Positions 1-10,557 of a stretch of 64,000 bases of DNA are shown piece after piece. The position numbers were made by a program, and so were the translations under genes. The notes below the pieces were generated by a model. The model saw only the letters and a program-made list of their open reading frames with translations. It had not been told where the DNA came from and ran no database searches. Position 1 is the stretch's first letter, and every line of letters begins with the position of its first letter. The DNA is from Cryptomeria japonica (taxonomy: Eukaryota; Streptophyta; Pinopsida; Cupressales; Cupressaceae), in the NCBI RefSeq assembly GCF_030272615.1, contig NC_081409.1:910925330-910989329 (forward strand), in the 5' to 3' direction.

Positions 1-850
1 GTCATCTTACATCCAGTCGCCATAGGAGTTCCAATAGGTTTGGAATCATCTAACCCAAACTTGTTCAGCAATTACTTAACATAGTTAGATTGAGATATGA
101 AAATGCCTTTATCAGTCTATGAAATTTGCAATCCTAGAAAGAATTTCATCTCACCTATCATAGACATCTCAAATTCTTTTTGCATATCATCAGCAAACTT
201 CTTACTCAAATCATCATCTCCTCCAAAAATAATGTCATCAACAAAGACTTCAACAATCAAAATATTATCATTATCAATTTTGAAGTACAAATTTCTATCA
301 GCGGTACCTTTACAGAATCCCAACTTCATCAAATACATGTCCAATCTACCATACCAAGCTCTAGGGGCTTGTTTAAGTCCATACAATGCTTTCTTCAATC
401 TACATACCATGTATTCTTCATCTCTTAATGAAAATCCATCTCGTTGCTCAATATAGACTTCCTCTTCCAATCCACCATTCAAAAATGTTGACTTGACATC
501 CATCTGATATACCTTGAATTTCTTATGAGCGGCATATGCAAAAAATGGTCTAACAGCTTCAATTCTAGCTGCCAGAGCAAAAGTATCCTCAAAATCAATT
601 CCTTACATCTATGAATATCCCTTACATACCAGTCTTGCTTTGTTTCTGACAACTTTTCCATCTTCATTCAGCTTATTCCAGAGCACCCATTTAGTACCAA
701 TTACATTTTTGTCCTTAGGTCTTGGAACAAGTTCCCATGTTTTGTTCTTTTCAATCTGATCTAACTCTTCTTCCATAGCTTTTACCCAATTTTCATCTTT
801 ACAAGATTCAACAACATCTTTAGGCTCAATTTTAGAAATCAAACATGTCT
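1..850 (-). pseudogene. Copia 1 reverse transcriptase, decayed and cut by the window edge
   Basis: This is the reverse transcriptase part of a Ty1/Copia polyprotein that would copy element RNA into DNA. Read on the minus strand, the N-terminal part (about 850-610) has the Copia signature WVKAMEEELDQIEKNKTWEL followed by GTKW. The palm (503-117) has [21 protein letters not shown] and the catalytic FVDDIIFG. The remainder, with PIGTPM-like residues, runs to base 1 and out of the window. At least two frame breaks (near 490 and 610-660) and in-frame stops near 117 and 85 show it is dead. It lies downstream of the integrase at 851-1932, the normal Copia order. Family assignment is from motifs and is secure. 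Confidence 0.9.
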
Positions 851-1932
851 CTTCAACAACAATTCTTCTCCTAGTCATCACACCTTTATTTTTATCACCA
901 ATAATTTGATTTTCTGAATGATTTAATCTTACATACCTCAGGGTCTTCTGATTGTTCTGATTTTCAAGCTCTTGAACTTCTTCACCGGAAGCAACATCTG
1001 CACTCACTATCTCTACCGAATCACTTCGCTTCATGCTCAGACTCTGCACTTTCTTTGAATTAACATCCTGATCATCAAACTCATATCTGCATGCTCTGAT
1101 TTGCTTCTCATGATTCTTATCAACCTTCACATTTGCACTTTCCACTATCTTTCTCAATCTTTTGTTGCAACACCAATAGGCTTTGCTCTTAGTAGAATAT
1201 CCCAAAAAGATTCCTTCATCATATCTTGCATCAAATTTTCCTATATCCTCATCTCTTTTGATATAACATTTGCTTCCAAAGATTCTGAAATATCTAACTA
1301 TAGAAACAACGACCAAACCATAGCTCATAAGGGGTCTTACCAGAATCATCTTTTATATGCACCCAGTTGAATGTGTATATAGTAGTGCTAAGAGCTTCTC
1401 TCCAATAGATATGCGGAATCTTTCCTTCAATCATCATAGTTCTAGCAGCATCCAAAACAATTATATTCTTCCTTTCAACAACTCCATTCTATTGAGGGGT
1501 TCTCAGAGTAGATAATTGTCTTCTGATTCCATGCTCTTCAAAAAAGTAATTAAACTCACCGGAAATGAATTCACCTCCTCTGTTAGACCTTAGGCATTTC
1601 AGCTTCAATCTTATCTTTGTCTCCACCTTAGCTTTGAATATTTTGAATTTCTCCAATGCTTCAGATTTCTCCCTTAGAAATGTGACCCACATCATCCTAG
1701 AATAGTCATCAATCAACAACATAAAGTATATGTCTCCCTGCAAGCTTCTCACTCTAGAAGGTCCACATAAATCAATATGCACAAGATCTAATAACCCATT
1801 AGATGTATACAGTTTTCTCTTGAATGAAATTCTTGTTTGTTTTCCCAATTGACATTCTTTACATATTGGATTAGTAGGCTTCACTATCTTAGGCAAATCT
1901 CTAACAACTTGAGTAGAACAAATTTTAGTCAT
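851..1932 (-). pseudogene. Copia 1 integrase, decayed
   Basis: This is a Copia integrase. From 1932 down it shows the zinc-binding tail (CKECQLGKQ), then the core: HIDLCGP with the first catalytic Asp, FMLLIDDYSR, and LRSNRGGEF where the usual second Asp of the xSDxGGEF motif is Asn. The core is cut near 1489 at a TPQ that normally reads TPQQNG. The C-terminal half (1349-1100) has FGSKCYIKRD and GIFLGYS, and then runs into an acidic linker before reverse transcriptase. A gap of about 140 bases without a frame separates the halves. Asp-to-Asn in the active site, if correctly aligned, would by itself inactivate the enzyme. Confidence 0.87.
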
Positions 1933-2343
1933 GTAGTCAAGGTTAACATGTCACATTATCCTATGTCACAACCAACTCTCATCAATCTGAGCAATCAAAC
2001 AACTTTTCTCACCAGCATTCAGATGAAAGATATTACCTTTAGTTTTAGTACCTGATGCAATCTCTATATCAGAGCTATTCAAGATCTTACATTTCTCATT
2101 CTTGAATTGTAAAGCATATCCCTTGTCAACCATTTGTCCAACACTCAAAAGAATATACTTCAAACCTTCAACATATAAAACAACATCATTATTATGCTTA
2201 CCATCAAGAGAAATAGAACCTCTACCACGGATTACACAAGCTTTTTTGTCTCCAAATCTCACTACATCGCCATCGTGCTTCTCCATATTCACAAATTTAC
2301 CTTTATCACTTGTCATATGATGTGAACAACCACTATCAATCAC
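1933..2343 (-). pseudogene. Copia 1 protease and GAG-pre-integrase region, decayed
   Basis: The minus-strand frame 2343-1966 opens with IDSGCSHHMTSDKGKF. The DSG triad and following HHMT are the Copia aspartic protease signature. The frame continues through the usual flap (IRGRGSISL) to FHLNAGEKSC. A stop falls just before the expected WHRRxGHxN of the GAG-pre-integrase domain, whose remnant HVNLDYMTKI continues in the next frame toward 1900. The protease triad looks intact, but the polyprotein around it does not. Confidence 0.85.
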
Positions 2344-2538
2344 TCATTCATCTTTCTCATCAATCTTAGCAGCCAAAGCTTTCTCTTCAACAATACATCT
2401 TGTAGAATCAGCAGATACTGAATCATTTTCCTTGATAGCAATGAACACAAATTAATCTTCTGAATTCCCTTTCTCAGACTCCTCATCTATTACACCTTCA
2501 ACAACAACATAATAACATTTCTTCTGATATTTATACTT
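2344..2538 (-). other. Copia 1 gag-protease linker
   Basis: A low-complexity, Glu/Ser-rich linker between the zinc knuckle and the protease of Copia 1. Frame breaks prevent one continuous translation. Nothing else is seen here. Confidence 0.5.
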
Positions 2539-3448
2539 TCAGTTAGGCTTGTAAGGCTTATCATACTTTAAAAAATTTTCTACTCTTTCAGGACACCAAG
2601 AAGCAAAATGACTAATCTTATTGCAAGAAAAACATTTCAAAGGCAACTTCCCTTCATACTCATCGGCTCCCTTAGGCAATCTTCTGACAATAAGTGCTTC
2701 AATCTCTTCCAATTCTCTTTCGTGTTCTTCCATCTCTCTCATTTCTCTTTCATATCTGGACACCCAAGTTGAACTTTCTCTCGGATCATACTTCTGCTTC
2801 TCGGATACAGTAGCTTTAAATGCAGTCTCAGTTTTACCATGTGATTCACCAAGTTTGCTCAATTTGAAAGCAGCAAGCTTACCAACCAACATATCTCTTG
2901 TCACAGTTGTCACGGTCTGGATCTCATCAATAGCAACAACTTTATGTTTATAAGCAGGAGGTAAAGATCTCAACACTTTAGCCACAATCTCATCTTCTTC
3001 AAGAACTCCACCAGCACATCTGATGTTCAACACAAGATCATTCACTTTAGCCATAAATGATGAAATATTCTCATCTTCTCCCATTCTCAGCAACTCATAT
3101 TTTCCTTTCAAGCTCTACAATTTAGCAACTTTCACATGTTTATCTCCTTCATACAGGGTTTCTAGATTCTTCCAAATCTCATGTGCAGTTTGCAATCCCA
3201 TCACATTAGTCATATTTGCATTAGTCAGAGCACTTAGTAATGCTTCTTTAGTTTTTATATTATTTTCAGCATCTTTGATCTCAGTTGCAATAACAAGATC
3301 ATTCAAAGGAACAATGTATGCATTCTTAGTAATCTTTCAATAATCTTCTCGAAGACAATTCAAGTGAACTTCGTTGCAGCTCTTCCATATAGAGTACTTA
3401 GTTCCATCAAATCTCAGACTCTCCTTCTTGAAAACAACAACTGCCATC
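2539..3448 (-). pseudogene. Copia 1 gag, decayed
   Basis: This is the nucleocapsid/capsid gene of Copia 1. A good start lies at 3448 (MAVVVFKKESLRFDG), fitting the usual Copia gag opening with a Trp soon after. A TGA at about codon 35 and a frame break near 3112 split it into 3448-3307, 3306-3115 and 3111-2539. The middle part is UBN2-like (TAHEIWKNLETLYEGD). The last part has the ISSFMAKVNDLV and EDEIVAKVLRSLP features, and a CCHC zinc knuckle CFSCNKISHFASWC (C-X2-C-X4-H-X4-C) near 2630. The zinc knuckle is intact; the reading frame is not. Confidence 0.88.
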
Positions 3449-3490
3449 CTGGATCTCCCCAAGCAATCAAGCTCCTTCTAGGGGATCTAA

Positions 3491-3502
3491 CTCTTATACC
3501 AA
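3491..3502 (-). promoter_or_regulatory. Copia 1 primer binding site
   Basis: The minus strand reads TTGGTATAAGAG directly after the LTR end (...CCAACA plus one A). This is one or two changes from TGGTATCAGAGC, the usual plant Copia site for initiator tRNA-Met. It fixes the inner LTR boundary at 3504 and the orientation of Copia 1. Confidence 0.8.
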
Positions 3503-3503
3503 T

Positions 3504-4747
3504 TGTTGGCAGCAACAAGATAGGAAAAATGAGAGTGAGGGTGGGGGGGTGAATTAGTTTTCACCAAACTCAAACCAATTAACCTTAACTTCAGATCTGA
3601 TCATGAACAACAATAACAAAAATAATCACCACATCAACAACACACATAACACATAGATTTTTTACTTGGAAAACCCGGTTAAGAGAAAAACCACGATGGG
3701 AACCTACCCACAATAAGATGATACTCTACAGTAGTATGTGTAAATATTACAATGGGGAATGCACATACATTCAGGCACACTGCCTAGATCTCGTTGCTCA
3801 AAACAACAAAGGGCTACAACCCTGGGAAATCTCACTGCCTTACAAAGATCGGACAACAATCCGAATTACATGAACTAAAAGAATAGCATCTCCAAATGCT
3901 TGATTACAGTTCCAGTTAAGCACACTGTCTACACAACACTTCTTCTTTGCTCTTCCACACTTCTGAATGATAGATTCTCTTATTTGTACATACAATACTC
4001 TCTCATATCATAAACACAACTACAAACATACAACTTACATTATTACAACACTTATTTATACAAATCATCAACCATGACCTCAAGGTCGACTCAACACATA
4101 AGACCTAATTAAAAAATTACACCACACGATACATAAATCCATAACCGGACCAATACAATGTCGGCAAGGACATAGCATGGACCCAAATCAAATCCTCAAA
4201 CACACAACAACACCAAATAATTCGCCAAGATCATCTACAACACACTAGACCACTGAATATGTCGCATAACATGAAGAATATCAATGGACCAATAAAATGT
4301 TTAATAACACGCACCACGATCAATGCGGACCACCAAAACACATAGGACATGATCAAATAACATAAACAAGCAACTTTAATTCCACCACAATCACCGCAAC
4401 AACTCCGATAATAAGAATCATCATTAACATCATCACTGGAGCTCAAGAACACCAACTGACAAACTAAAAGATACGCTTGTGAAGTTCCAAATCATGAACC
4501 ATCTGATCTGAGGACACACATCAATGTCCCAATCACTCTCCAAAAACCGCACCACATAAGGAATCAATTCCAGAGCAATGCAATCCAGAAATCACAACTC
4601 TGCAACATTGAACCAATAGAAAAACCAACCACTACACTGGATCACACAATTCAACCAAATCTCCTTCCGGAACACAGAAACTCATACTGAATCAACTAGA
4701 GATAAGTATCTCAAAACCCAATAAACTGCATCAGCACATCTACAACA
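3504..4747 (-). mobile_element. Copia 1 5' LTR, first part (split by Copia 2)
   Basis: On the plus strand the LTR starts TGTTGGCAGC at 3504 beside the primer binding site. It includes a G-run with the GGTGAATTAG motif that recurs, reverse-complemented, at the end of the Copia 3 LTR (about 14475) and of the solo LTR near 40370. The LTR is interrupted at 4747 by Copia 2 and resumes at 12060. The two pieces sum to about 1.33 kb, close to the 1.37 kb LTR of Copia 3, so Copia 1 and 3 are probably one family. No coding frame of interest lies in it. Confidence 0.8.
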
Positions 4748-5463
4748 TGTAAATGTTATTGCAATTTCCAATTTAATGAACAAGTTATATGCAGGATGGT
4801 GTATTTAGAATTTTGATATTATAACTATGACTATAATGTTGTTGTCTTTCTTTTGCTGCAGGTATGGAGGATGAACATGTATCGATTTCAATGTCATCTC
4901 CTTTCTTTTGAATCATGTATATATATAAGGTAGTCACGATCAAGTGGCACCTTGATCAGACATGTCTTTTAGACATGTCCGACCAAGATGTCACTTGGTC
5001 GTGACTTTTACAACCATCAACCATCAACCGATTCACTCGGTGTCTATGATAACTAATCGGTGCCATTGATAACAGATCGATATAAACATACCAAATAATG
5101 ATTCGGTATCATTGATAACAGATCCATATAGACATACCCGATAATGAATCAGTATCATTGTAAATGATAACAGGTCAATATAAACACACCCAATAATGAA
5201 TCGGTGTCAAAGCAAATGTTAACAGATCGATAACTAATAGCATTAGATCAATGCTTAACTTTGTTAAGCAAGTCATCGATCTAATTCATCTTTATCAATG
5301 TTAATATTATAATCATGATCAATGTTATAATCTGATAAACATATTCAGTTCGGAAAGCATAAATCAGATAATCTAATAGCATAGATGAGTAAACCAAAAC
5401 AGAATAGAGGAGATTAACGGGTAAGGAAAGTCTTATCTTGCAGAAGCTACTAATGCATTAACA
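4748..5463 (-). repeat. Copia 2 3' LTR
   Basis: A 716-bp LTR (TGTAAATG...CATTAACA on the plus strand) matching 10558-10672 plus 11455-12054 nearly base for base. It contains short repeated motifs of the type GATAACAGATCGATATAAAC spaced along 5060-5230. Confidence 0.93.
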
Positions 5464-5473
5464 CTCCCTCTTA
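5464..5473 (-). promoter_or_regulatory. Copia 2 polypurine tract
   Basis: The minus strand reads TAAGAGGGAG immediately before the 3' LTR. This is the plus-strand priming site expected there. Confidence 0.75.
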
Positions 5474-6778
5474 GCTTTGGAAGATAGATAAAGTAACCTG
5501 CATCACATTTCTTTTCCATAATGTCAGTCTCCAAGAATATATATCATCTATACATATGATATGAAGTACCATCAGGACATAAGATACAAATATAAAACAT
5601 CACTCTAAGTATGTGACATAGAGTATCACCTAAGTATGTGATATAAAAGATTCATCATTTCATTATGACAAGATATCACCTGAACACGTGATATCAGTAT
5701 TGCCTAAACATGCAATCCTTAAGGATAATCATAAATTCACATCTTATCCAAGTTGTGGTATGTGCAAAAAACACTTTATACAAATGTCATATCACCTAAT
5801 CACATGATATGAAGTATCATCTAGACACATGATACAAATGTCCATCACGTTAATCTTGTGATGACAGGATATCACCTTAGCATGTGATATCAGTATTGCC
5901 TAAACACGCAATACTTAAGGATAATCGTATGAGAAAGATTTAAATTCTCATCTTATCCAAGTTGTGTTATGTGCGCTAACGCTTCATATGAATGTTTTAC
6001 CACAACACAATCATGGCTTCATCCATGATCCACCAAAGATCCACCATGATAACTGGTTTGGACATTATAAGATCATCACCTTATAATGTCTCCATAAAAG
6101 TGTTCAATATCTTGAGAGATCGTCACCTCTTAGATATGAAACCAGGGGATAAAATCCAAAATGTCCTGTCATGACAAAGAAGTTTACACATTAAACATGC
6201 AAATACAGATTACAAAGCAAATTACCTTTCTATCATACCTAAACCTTTTTCTGAAGTGATCAACCTTCACTTAGAAAGAGGTTTGGCTAGAACATCTGCA
6301 GTTTGATCTCCAAGGGAAAACCCTCCTACTTGAGGGAGAAATACCCAGTATAAAAATGTCTTCTTCATATATCAAATATGTCTAGCAATAATGCAAGATA
6401 CGGGCCCAATACATGTTGCTTCACTCCTTGAAGCAAATTTCACAAGAACAAATCTGATTGGCCTTCTTCACAGGGTCGATCTGCTCTAACTAATATATAA
6501 ACTGCTCTTCACATAAATTGAAGGGATCAGAGAATGAGTTTGCATCTTCTATATATAAGAGGAAGGCACCCTTTCATAAAGGGTCAGTCCTCAATGACAC
6601 CATTTGTCTCTTCACAAGGGTGGCCACTACAACATCAACACTCCCTCTTAGCTAGGGAGGAATCCTTGTTAATAATATAGTTATGAAATGACATCCACCA
6701 TGGCTACTCCTAGAGGGTGGAACACGATTCATCACGGTCAACATGATGACATTCATCATGGCTATTCCGAGAGGGTGG
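5474..6778. other. Copia 2 interior, non-coding, with a 196-bp repeat
   Basis: No pol frame is visible. A block of about 100 bp containing ATATCAGTATTGCCTAAAC occurs at about 5680 and again at about 5876, a period of 196 bp. Shorter copies of ATCACCTAAGTATGTGATA-type inverted motifs occur from 5560 on. CTCCCTCTTAGC recurs near 6640 beside CATCAACA, resembling a second polypurine tract/LTR junction, so older insertions may be hidden here. Confidence 0.5.
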
Positions 6779-7976
6779 TGTAGCGTCCTAAAATTGTGAC
6801 ACTTGCAATTTCGACTGCATTTTGGTCTTCACGATGGCGACGCAACACGCAACCTGAATGGAGACCACAAAACTTGCTCACGACACCAAAAACTGCATTT
6901 TTCAAGCACCTTGGCCTGAACCTCCTTGCACCCCGCTGTCCCGGAGGTGGGACCAGAGCGCCCAGCGCCCTGGTCCCTGGGTCCTATTTTGGGCCTGGTT
7001 TTCTAAGTGATATCGGGTCTTTTTTATTGCAATTTGGAAATATACTTCCCTGGTCGGCCTAAGGTCGGGAAAATCAGTCTATCAGCCCTAATTGACAAGT
7101 ATATAAACTACATTTTCCTCTTTCATTCGATATGATGGAAAAGGCGTGGAAACTATACTCAAGCATTCAAGCATTCAAGCAATCAATCATTTCAAGTCTC
7201 CATTCAAGGCTAAGTGTTGCATTCAAGTCAAGGATTCAACCATTGAAGAGGAGATCACTTACTACATGCTACATACAACATACTACATACTACAACATAC
7301 AACATCTAAACCTTTGCACATAAGGATACCAACATCCTTAGAACAAGGTATTAGTACTTGTTTACATTACAGTCATTTACATTTACAGCTCTTGCTCATT
7401 TCTTGGTTAATTCCAAAACCGGGGTTTGACCTAAAGGCAAACCCCTAATCCCTAACCCCCCAATCGTCTTCGCTTTTCTGTGTGTAGGTTGCAGGTACGC
7501 GGCTGAAATTGAAGATCTGGAATCCTTGTGCAGAGACGAACCGATCCCCCTTCGTTTGACGGATTTTTCGGAGGACCGTGGCGCTGGGCGCCATCGTCCC
7601 GACAACTTTTGCTCAAATTTGCAGGACAGCGCCGTATCGACATTTTACTGCTAATTCCAGGTCCGCAGCTTCATCCTATAACCCGAACTCAGTTTATAAG
7701 CGAATCTTTATCACTTTCTATGCATGCTTAGCTTAATTCTTCTATGCACATTCTTTACAAAAGAGGGTAGCCTTGCTTTCCTAACCCTTGAAATTCATTT
7801 AGCATCCAATCTTACATTATGTGGGATTGGATCTTATGAGTTTCAACCCCTCTTTTGAATGTAAAGTCTTCCCCCTAAGTGAAAACCCATCGAATCCTAG
7901 CGAACCTCCCTTCTCTCTCCTCGGAGTCGGAAGAGGGGAGACCAACTAGGGTTCGATCGCGATTTTCCGCTTTACA
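6779..7976 (+). mobile_element. Solo LTR inside Copia 2 (duplication GGTGG)
   Basis: This is a 1198-bp insertion that starts TGTAGCGTCC and ends GCTTTACA. It is flanked by GGTGG at 6774-6778 and 7977-7981. It is more GC-rich than its surroundings and has a TATATAAA box at 7100-7107, about 870 bp before its end, giving plus orientation. No pol or second LTR is present, so it is a solo LTR left by recombination. The parental family is probably Gypsy but is not proven. Confidence 0.88.
7100..7107 (+). promoter_or_regulatory. TATA box of the 6779-7976 solo LTR
   Basis: TATATAAA in a suitable position for the U3/R boundary of the LTR. It sets the LTR orientation. Confidence 0.6.
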
Positions 7977-7981
7977 GGTGG

Positions 7982-8991
7982 AACATGGTCCTTCTCTTCA
8001 AACTTCTCCCTCACAGAGAAGAGTTTATTAACAAGGGCTTGCTCCTCAAACTCCTCTCTTACAGAGAAGAATGTATTAAGCAATGGCTTGCTCCTCAAAC
8101 TTCTCTCTCACACAGAAGGATGCATTAAGCATATCTTCATGATGGTGTGGCTCCCTCTGAGCCTGATATCAACCTTCTAACCTCCTTGTCTAATGTTGCT
8201 TCTGATGAAATGTTAGACTCCCTCTGAATCTGATATCAACCATTTGACCTCCTCTTCGAAGAACCAGATCGCAAGGACAAATTGTATGGGTTCTTCTTCT
8301 TCGATGAATACTTACCGCCATCAACTCAGTCCTATGACTACAAGCATCAAGTTCTTTCTCCCTTGAATGAAATCTCTTAAGCTTCTTGGTTTGTCCTTTC
8401 TTTATCTCGAAAGATCACCTGCAAAACATGACTTATAGAACTCTGGCATGTACTTAGAAAATTCACCATTAGTAGCATAAACAAGAGCCCCTATGGTCAA
8501 TATTGCTTCCTCATGGACTGTTGCACTTCTACAGGCAAATACTTGTTTATAGATGGGAATGCGAAATCTCAGAATATCCACTAAAGTCCCCTCGATATTC
8601 TTCCTGAATTCTTCATCACAAATAGTACTTCAAAACTCTATAGCCTAAGGAGCAACAAGCTCTTCATCACTTTTAACTGCTTTAGTTGTGATTCTAAAAA
8701 TGTTCTGCATGTAAGGGGCAAGTTTCTCATAGTACATTGATTGAAACAAGATGTTCAAATGTAGCTTGTCCTGTGCGGACACCTACTAACAATGTTGATT
8801 CACAAATAACACGCATAATGTAATTACATGAATTAATAACTACATATGAAATTCATGATCATTAATCAAACATGGATTACTTATCTCTTTGTTTATTAGT
8901 CTTCCTCGCAATCCAGCAATTATTCATTCCTGATTCTTTGCACTTGAAGATTTAGATCTCATTTGATGGTTGCTCTTTGACACACATACTT
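7982..8991. other. Copia 2 interior, non-coding, with a short tandem repeat
   Basis: Three imperfect copies of a unit of about 56 bp (GCTCCTCAAACTTCTCTCT-like) lie at 7990-8130. The rest, where reverse transcriptase would be expected on the minus strand, shows no recognisable frame. Confidence 0.45.
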
Positions 8992-9339
8992 TTAGTTGTT
9001 GTGTTCATCTGATATAACCAGGATCTGTGAGATGTTGAGCCCATATGCCACGCACAGGACATTCAGTAGTATCAATGTGGCATCGATCTTCCTCAATAAT
9101 CTTCCCAACCATGTATTCAACTTAGGTAAACCTGTGACAAGGTTTCCCATAGATGATAAAGCTCTATAATTCAGGTGGCCTAGTCTTCTATGCCAGACCT
9201 CATTTGCATTTATTGATTCATGAATTAGGGCTAGGTTGGGCTCTGTGCACAGCTCATACAAATAGCCTTGTCTTTGACCAATGACTTTAGCTTTCTTGAT
9301 GGAAGAATGTCTTGGCCAAGCCAACACCTTGTTCTCCAT
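8992..9339 (-). pseudogene. Copia 2 GAG-pre-integrase fragment
   Basis: This minus-strand frame contains VWHRRLGHLNYRALSSM, the GAG-pre-integrase signature with the histidines of the integrase zinc domain, followed by LVTGLP. The expected C-X2-C partner is missing and the frame degenerates after about residue 75. It follows the protease fragment at 9373-10011 after one stop. Nothing of the integrase core is seen downstream. Confidence 0.8.
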
Positions 9340-9372
9340 GAAGGTTACTCTGTATCCGTTATCTTCTAGGGC

Positions 9373-10011
9373 TTATATGGAGACTAGATTTCTCTTGATG
9401 CTGGGGACATGTAGTACTCCTTCGAGTTGCAATGATATGCATGTCTTCAGTTTGATGGTGCAGGAACCAATTCCTCTAATTGGATGTGAGGAATCATCTT
9501 CGATGGTTACTTCCTCATCATTATCCTCTGTCATGGAGTCTAGCACTTCTCTAAACCCTGCAATGTGTCTGGATGAGCCATTGTCGATCACCCAGAAGTT
9601 AGACTTATTTGATGCATGACTTGTAAGTGTTGAGTAGAGGACATAGTTCTGGGAGTCATCTTCTCTTTTAGATTTTCCTGCTCTAGCAAATGTGGCTTGT
9701 TTGGCTCTCTCTGGACATTTTGCAACAAAGTGCCTGAACTTATCGCACCTATAACATTGAATATGTGATAGGTCTCTCTTTGAAGTGTTCTTTCCTTGAT
9801 GACCCTTCCTCTTCCTAAATTGCTTCTTCTTGGTTGTCTTATTTGTGTTAGTATTTAGAACTTGAAGGTCTTCGTCTATGTTCTTTTGTTTTATTCTCAT
9901 CTTGTTCAATCTTGATTCTTCTTGGAGACAATCGTCCCTTAATCTTTCAAACTTAGGATACTTGGACCTTGCACTGATGCCTTGGATGAATGTGCTCCAT
10001 CCAATAGGCAA
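9373..10011 (-). pseudogene. Copia 2 gag C-terminus and protease
   Basis: About 210 codons. A Lys/Arg-rich stretch leads into a CCHC zinc knuckle CYRCDKFRHFVAKC at about residues 85-98. A protease start follows, FWVIDNGSSRHIAG, in which the catalytic DSG reads DNG. After that comes the flap region ending VLHVPSIKRNLVSI, the usual Copia junction with the GAG-pre-integrase domain. The zinc knuckle is complete. The protease triad has a Ser-to-Asn change, and the frame is cut from the gag start by stops at 10012-10166. Confidence 0.85.
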
Positions 10012-10166
10012 CCCATCTAGAGCAATGAGTGTTAACTCTTTGCTTTTGATCTCGTAATCCAGAGTAGCTAGTTCATCTCTTTAGAGTTGATATCCGCATA
10101 AAGTAGGCGTTGATTGTCTCCCCCTTGTTCATGGTGATGATTTATTTCTTGTTTTAATGCTAGAGT

Positions 10167-10466
10167 TCAACTTGCATTCAAAATCTCAAATGTGCTTTCA
10201 AGTGCTTTGAACATTTTATAGGTTGTCTGATGTTTTCTTATGATGGGCATTATGTTGTTTCTCACCCCATCAACTATTATTTTGATGTCTTTTTCATTTC
10301 CTTCAATCCATGCCGTTTTATCAGTTTCATTTTCAGGTTGGTCATTTTTAGTTTGAACAAATGAATCCACTTTGTTCTCCTTTAAGATCATGTGGATTCT
10401 GAACTTCCAGGCTGAAAAATCATCGCCACCTCTGAGTCTGTCTTTGAATCTAATAGCACTGGCCAT
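10167..10466 (-). pseudogene. Copia 2 gag N-terminal fragment
   Basis: Starts at 10466 (MASAIRFKDRLRGGDDFSAW), the usual short Copia gag opening. An upstream Met at 10541 is in frame but lies nearly on the primer binding site, so it was not chosen. It continues with WKFRIHMILKENKV and IIRKHQTTYKMFKALES, typical of the UBN2/gag region, to a stop at 10167. The rest of gag is in the next fragment. Confidence 0.8.
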
Positions 10467-10545
10467 TGGAGAAATGTGATGTAGTATATAACCTTGTGTC
10501 TTAAATTGTTCACGAAATTGAATAGCCTCAAGTTCGATCAACTTG

Positions 10546-10557
10546 GCTCTAATACCA
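10546..10557 (-). promoter_or_regulatory. Copia 2 primer binding site
   Basis: The minus strand reads TGGTATTAGAGC directly after the LTR terminal CA. It differs by one base from the plant initiator tRNA-Met site TGGTATCAGAGC. Confidence 0.88.

Noticed and set aside
6625-6660. Second polypurine-tract-like CTCCCTCTTAGC beside CATCAACA inside Copia 2
   Set aside because: Suggestive of another LTR start on the minus strand, but no matching LTR or opposite end was found; only mentioned in the region note.
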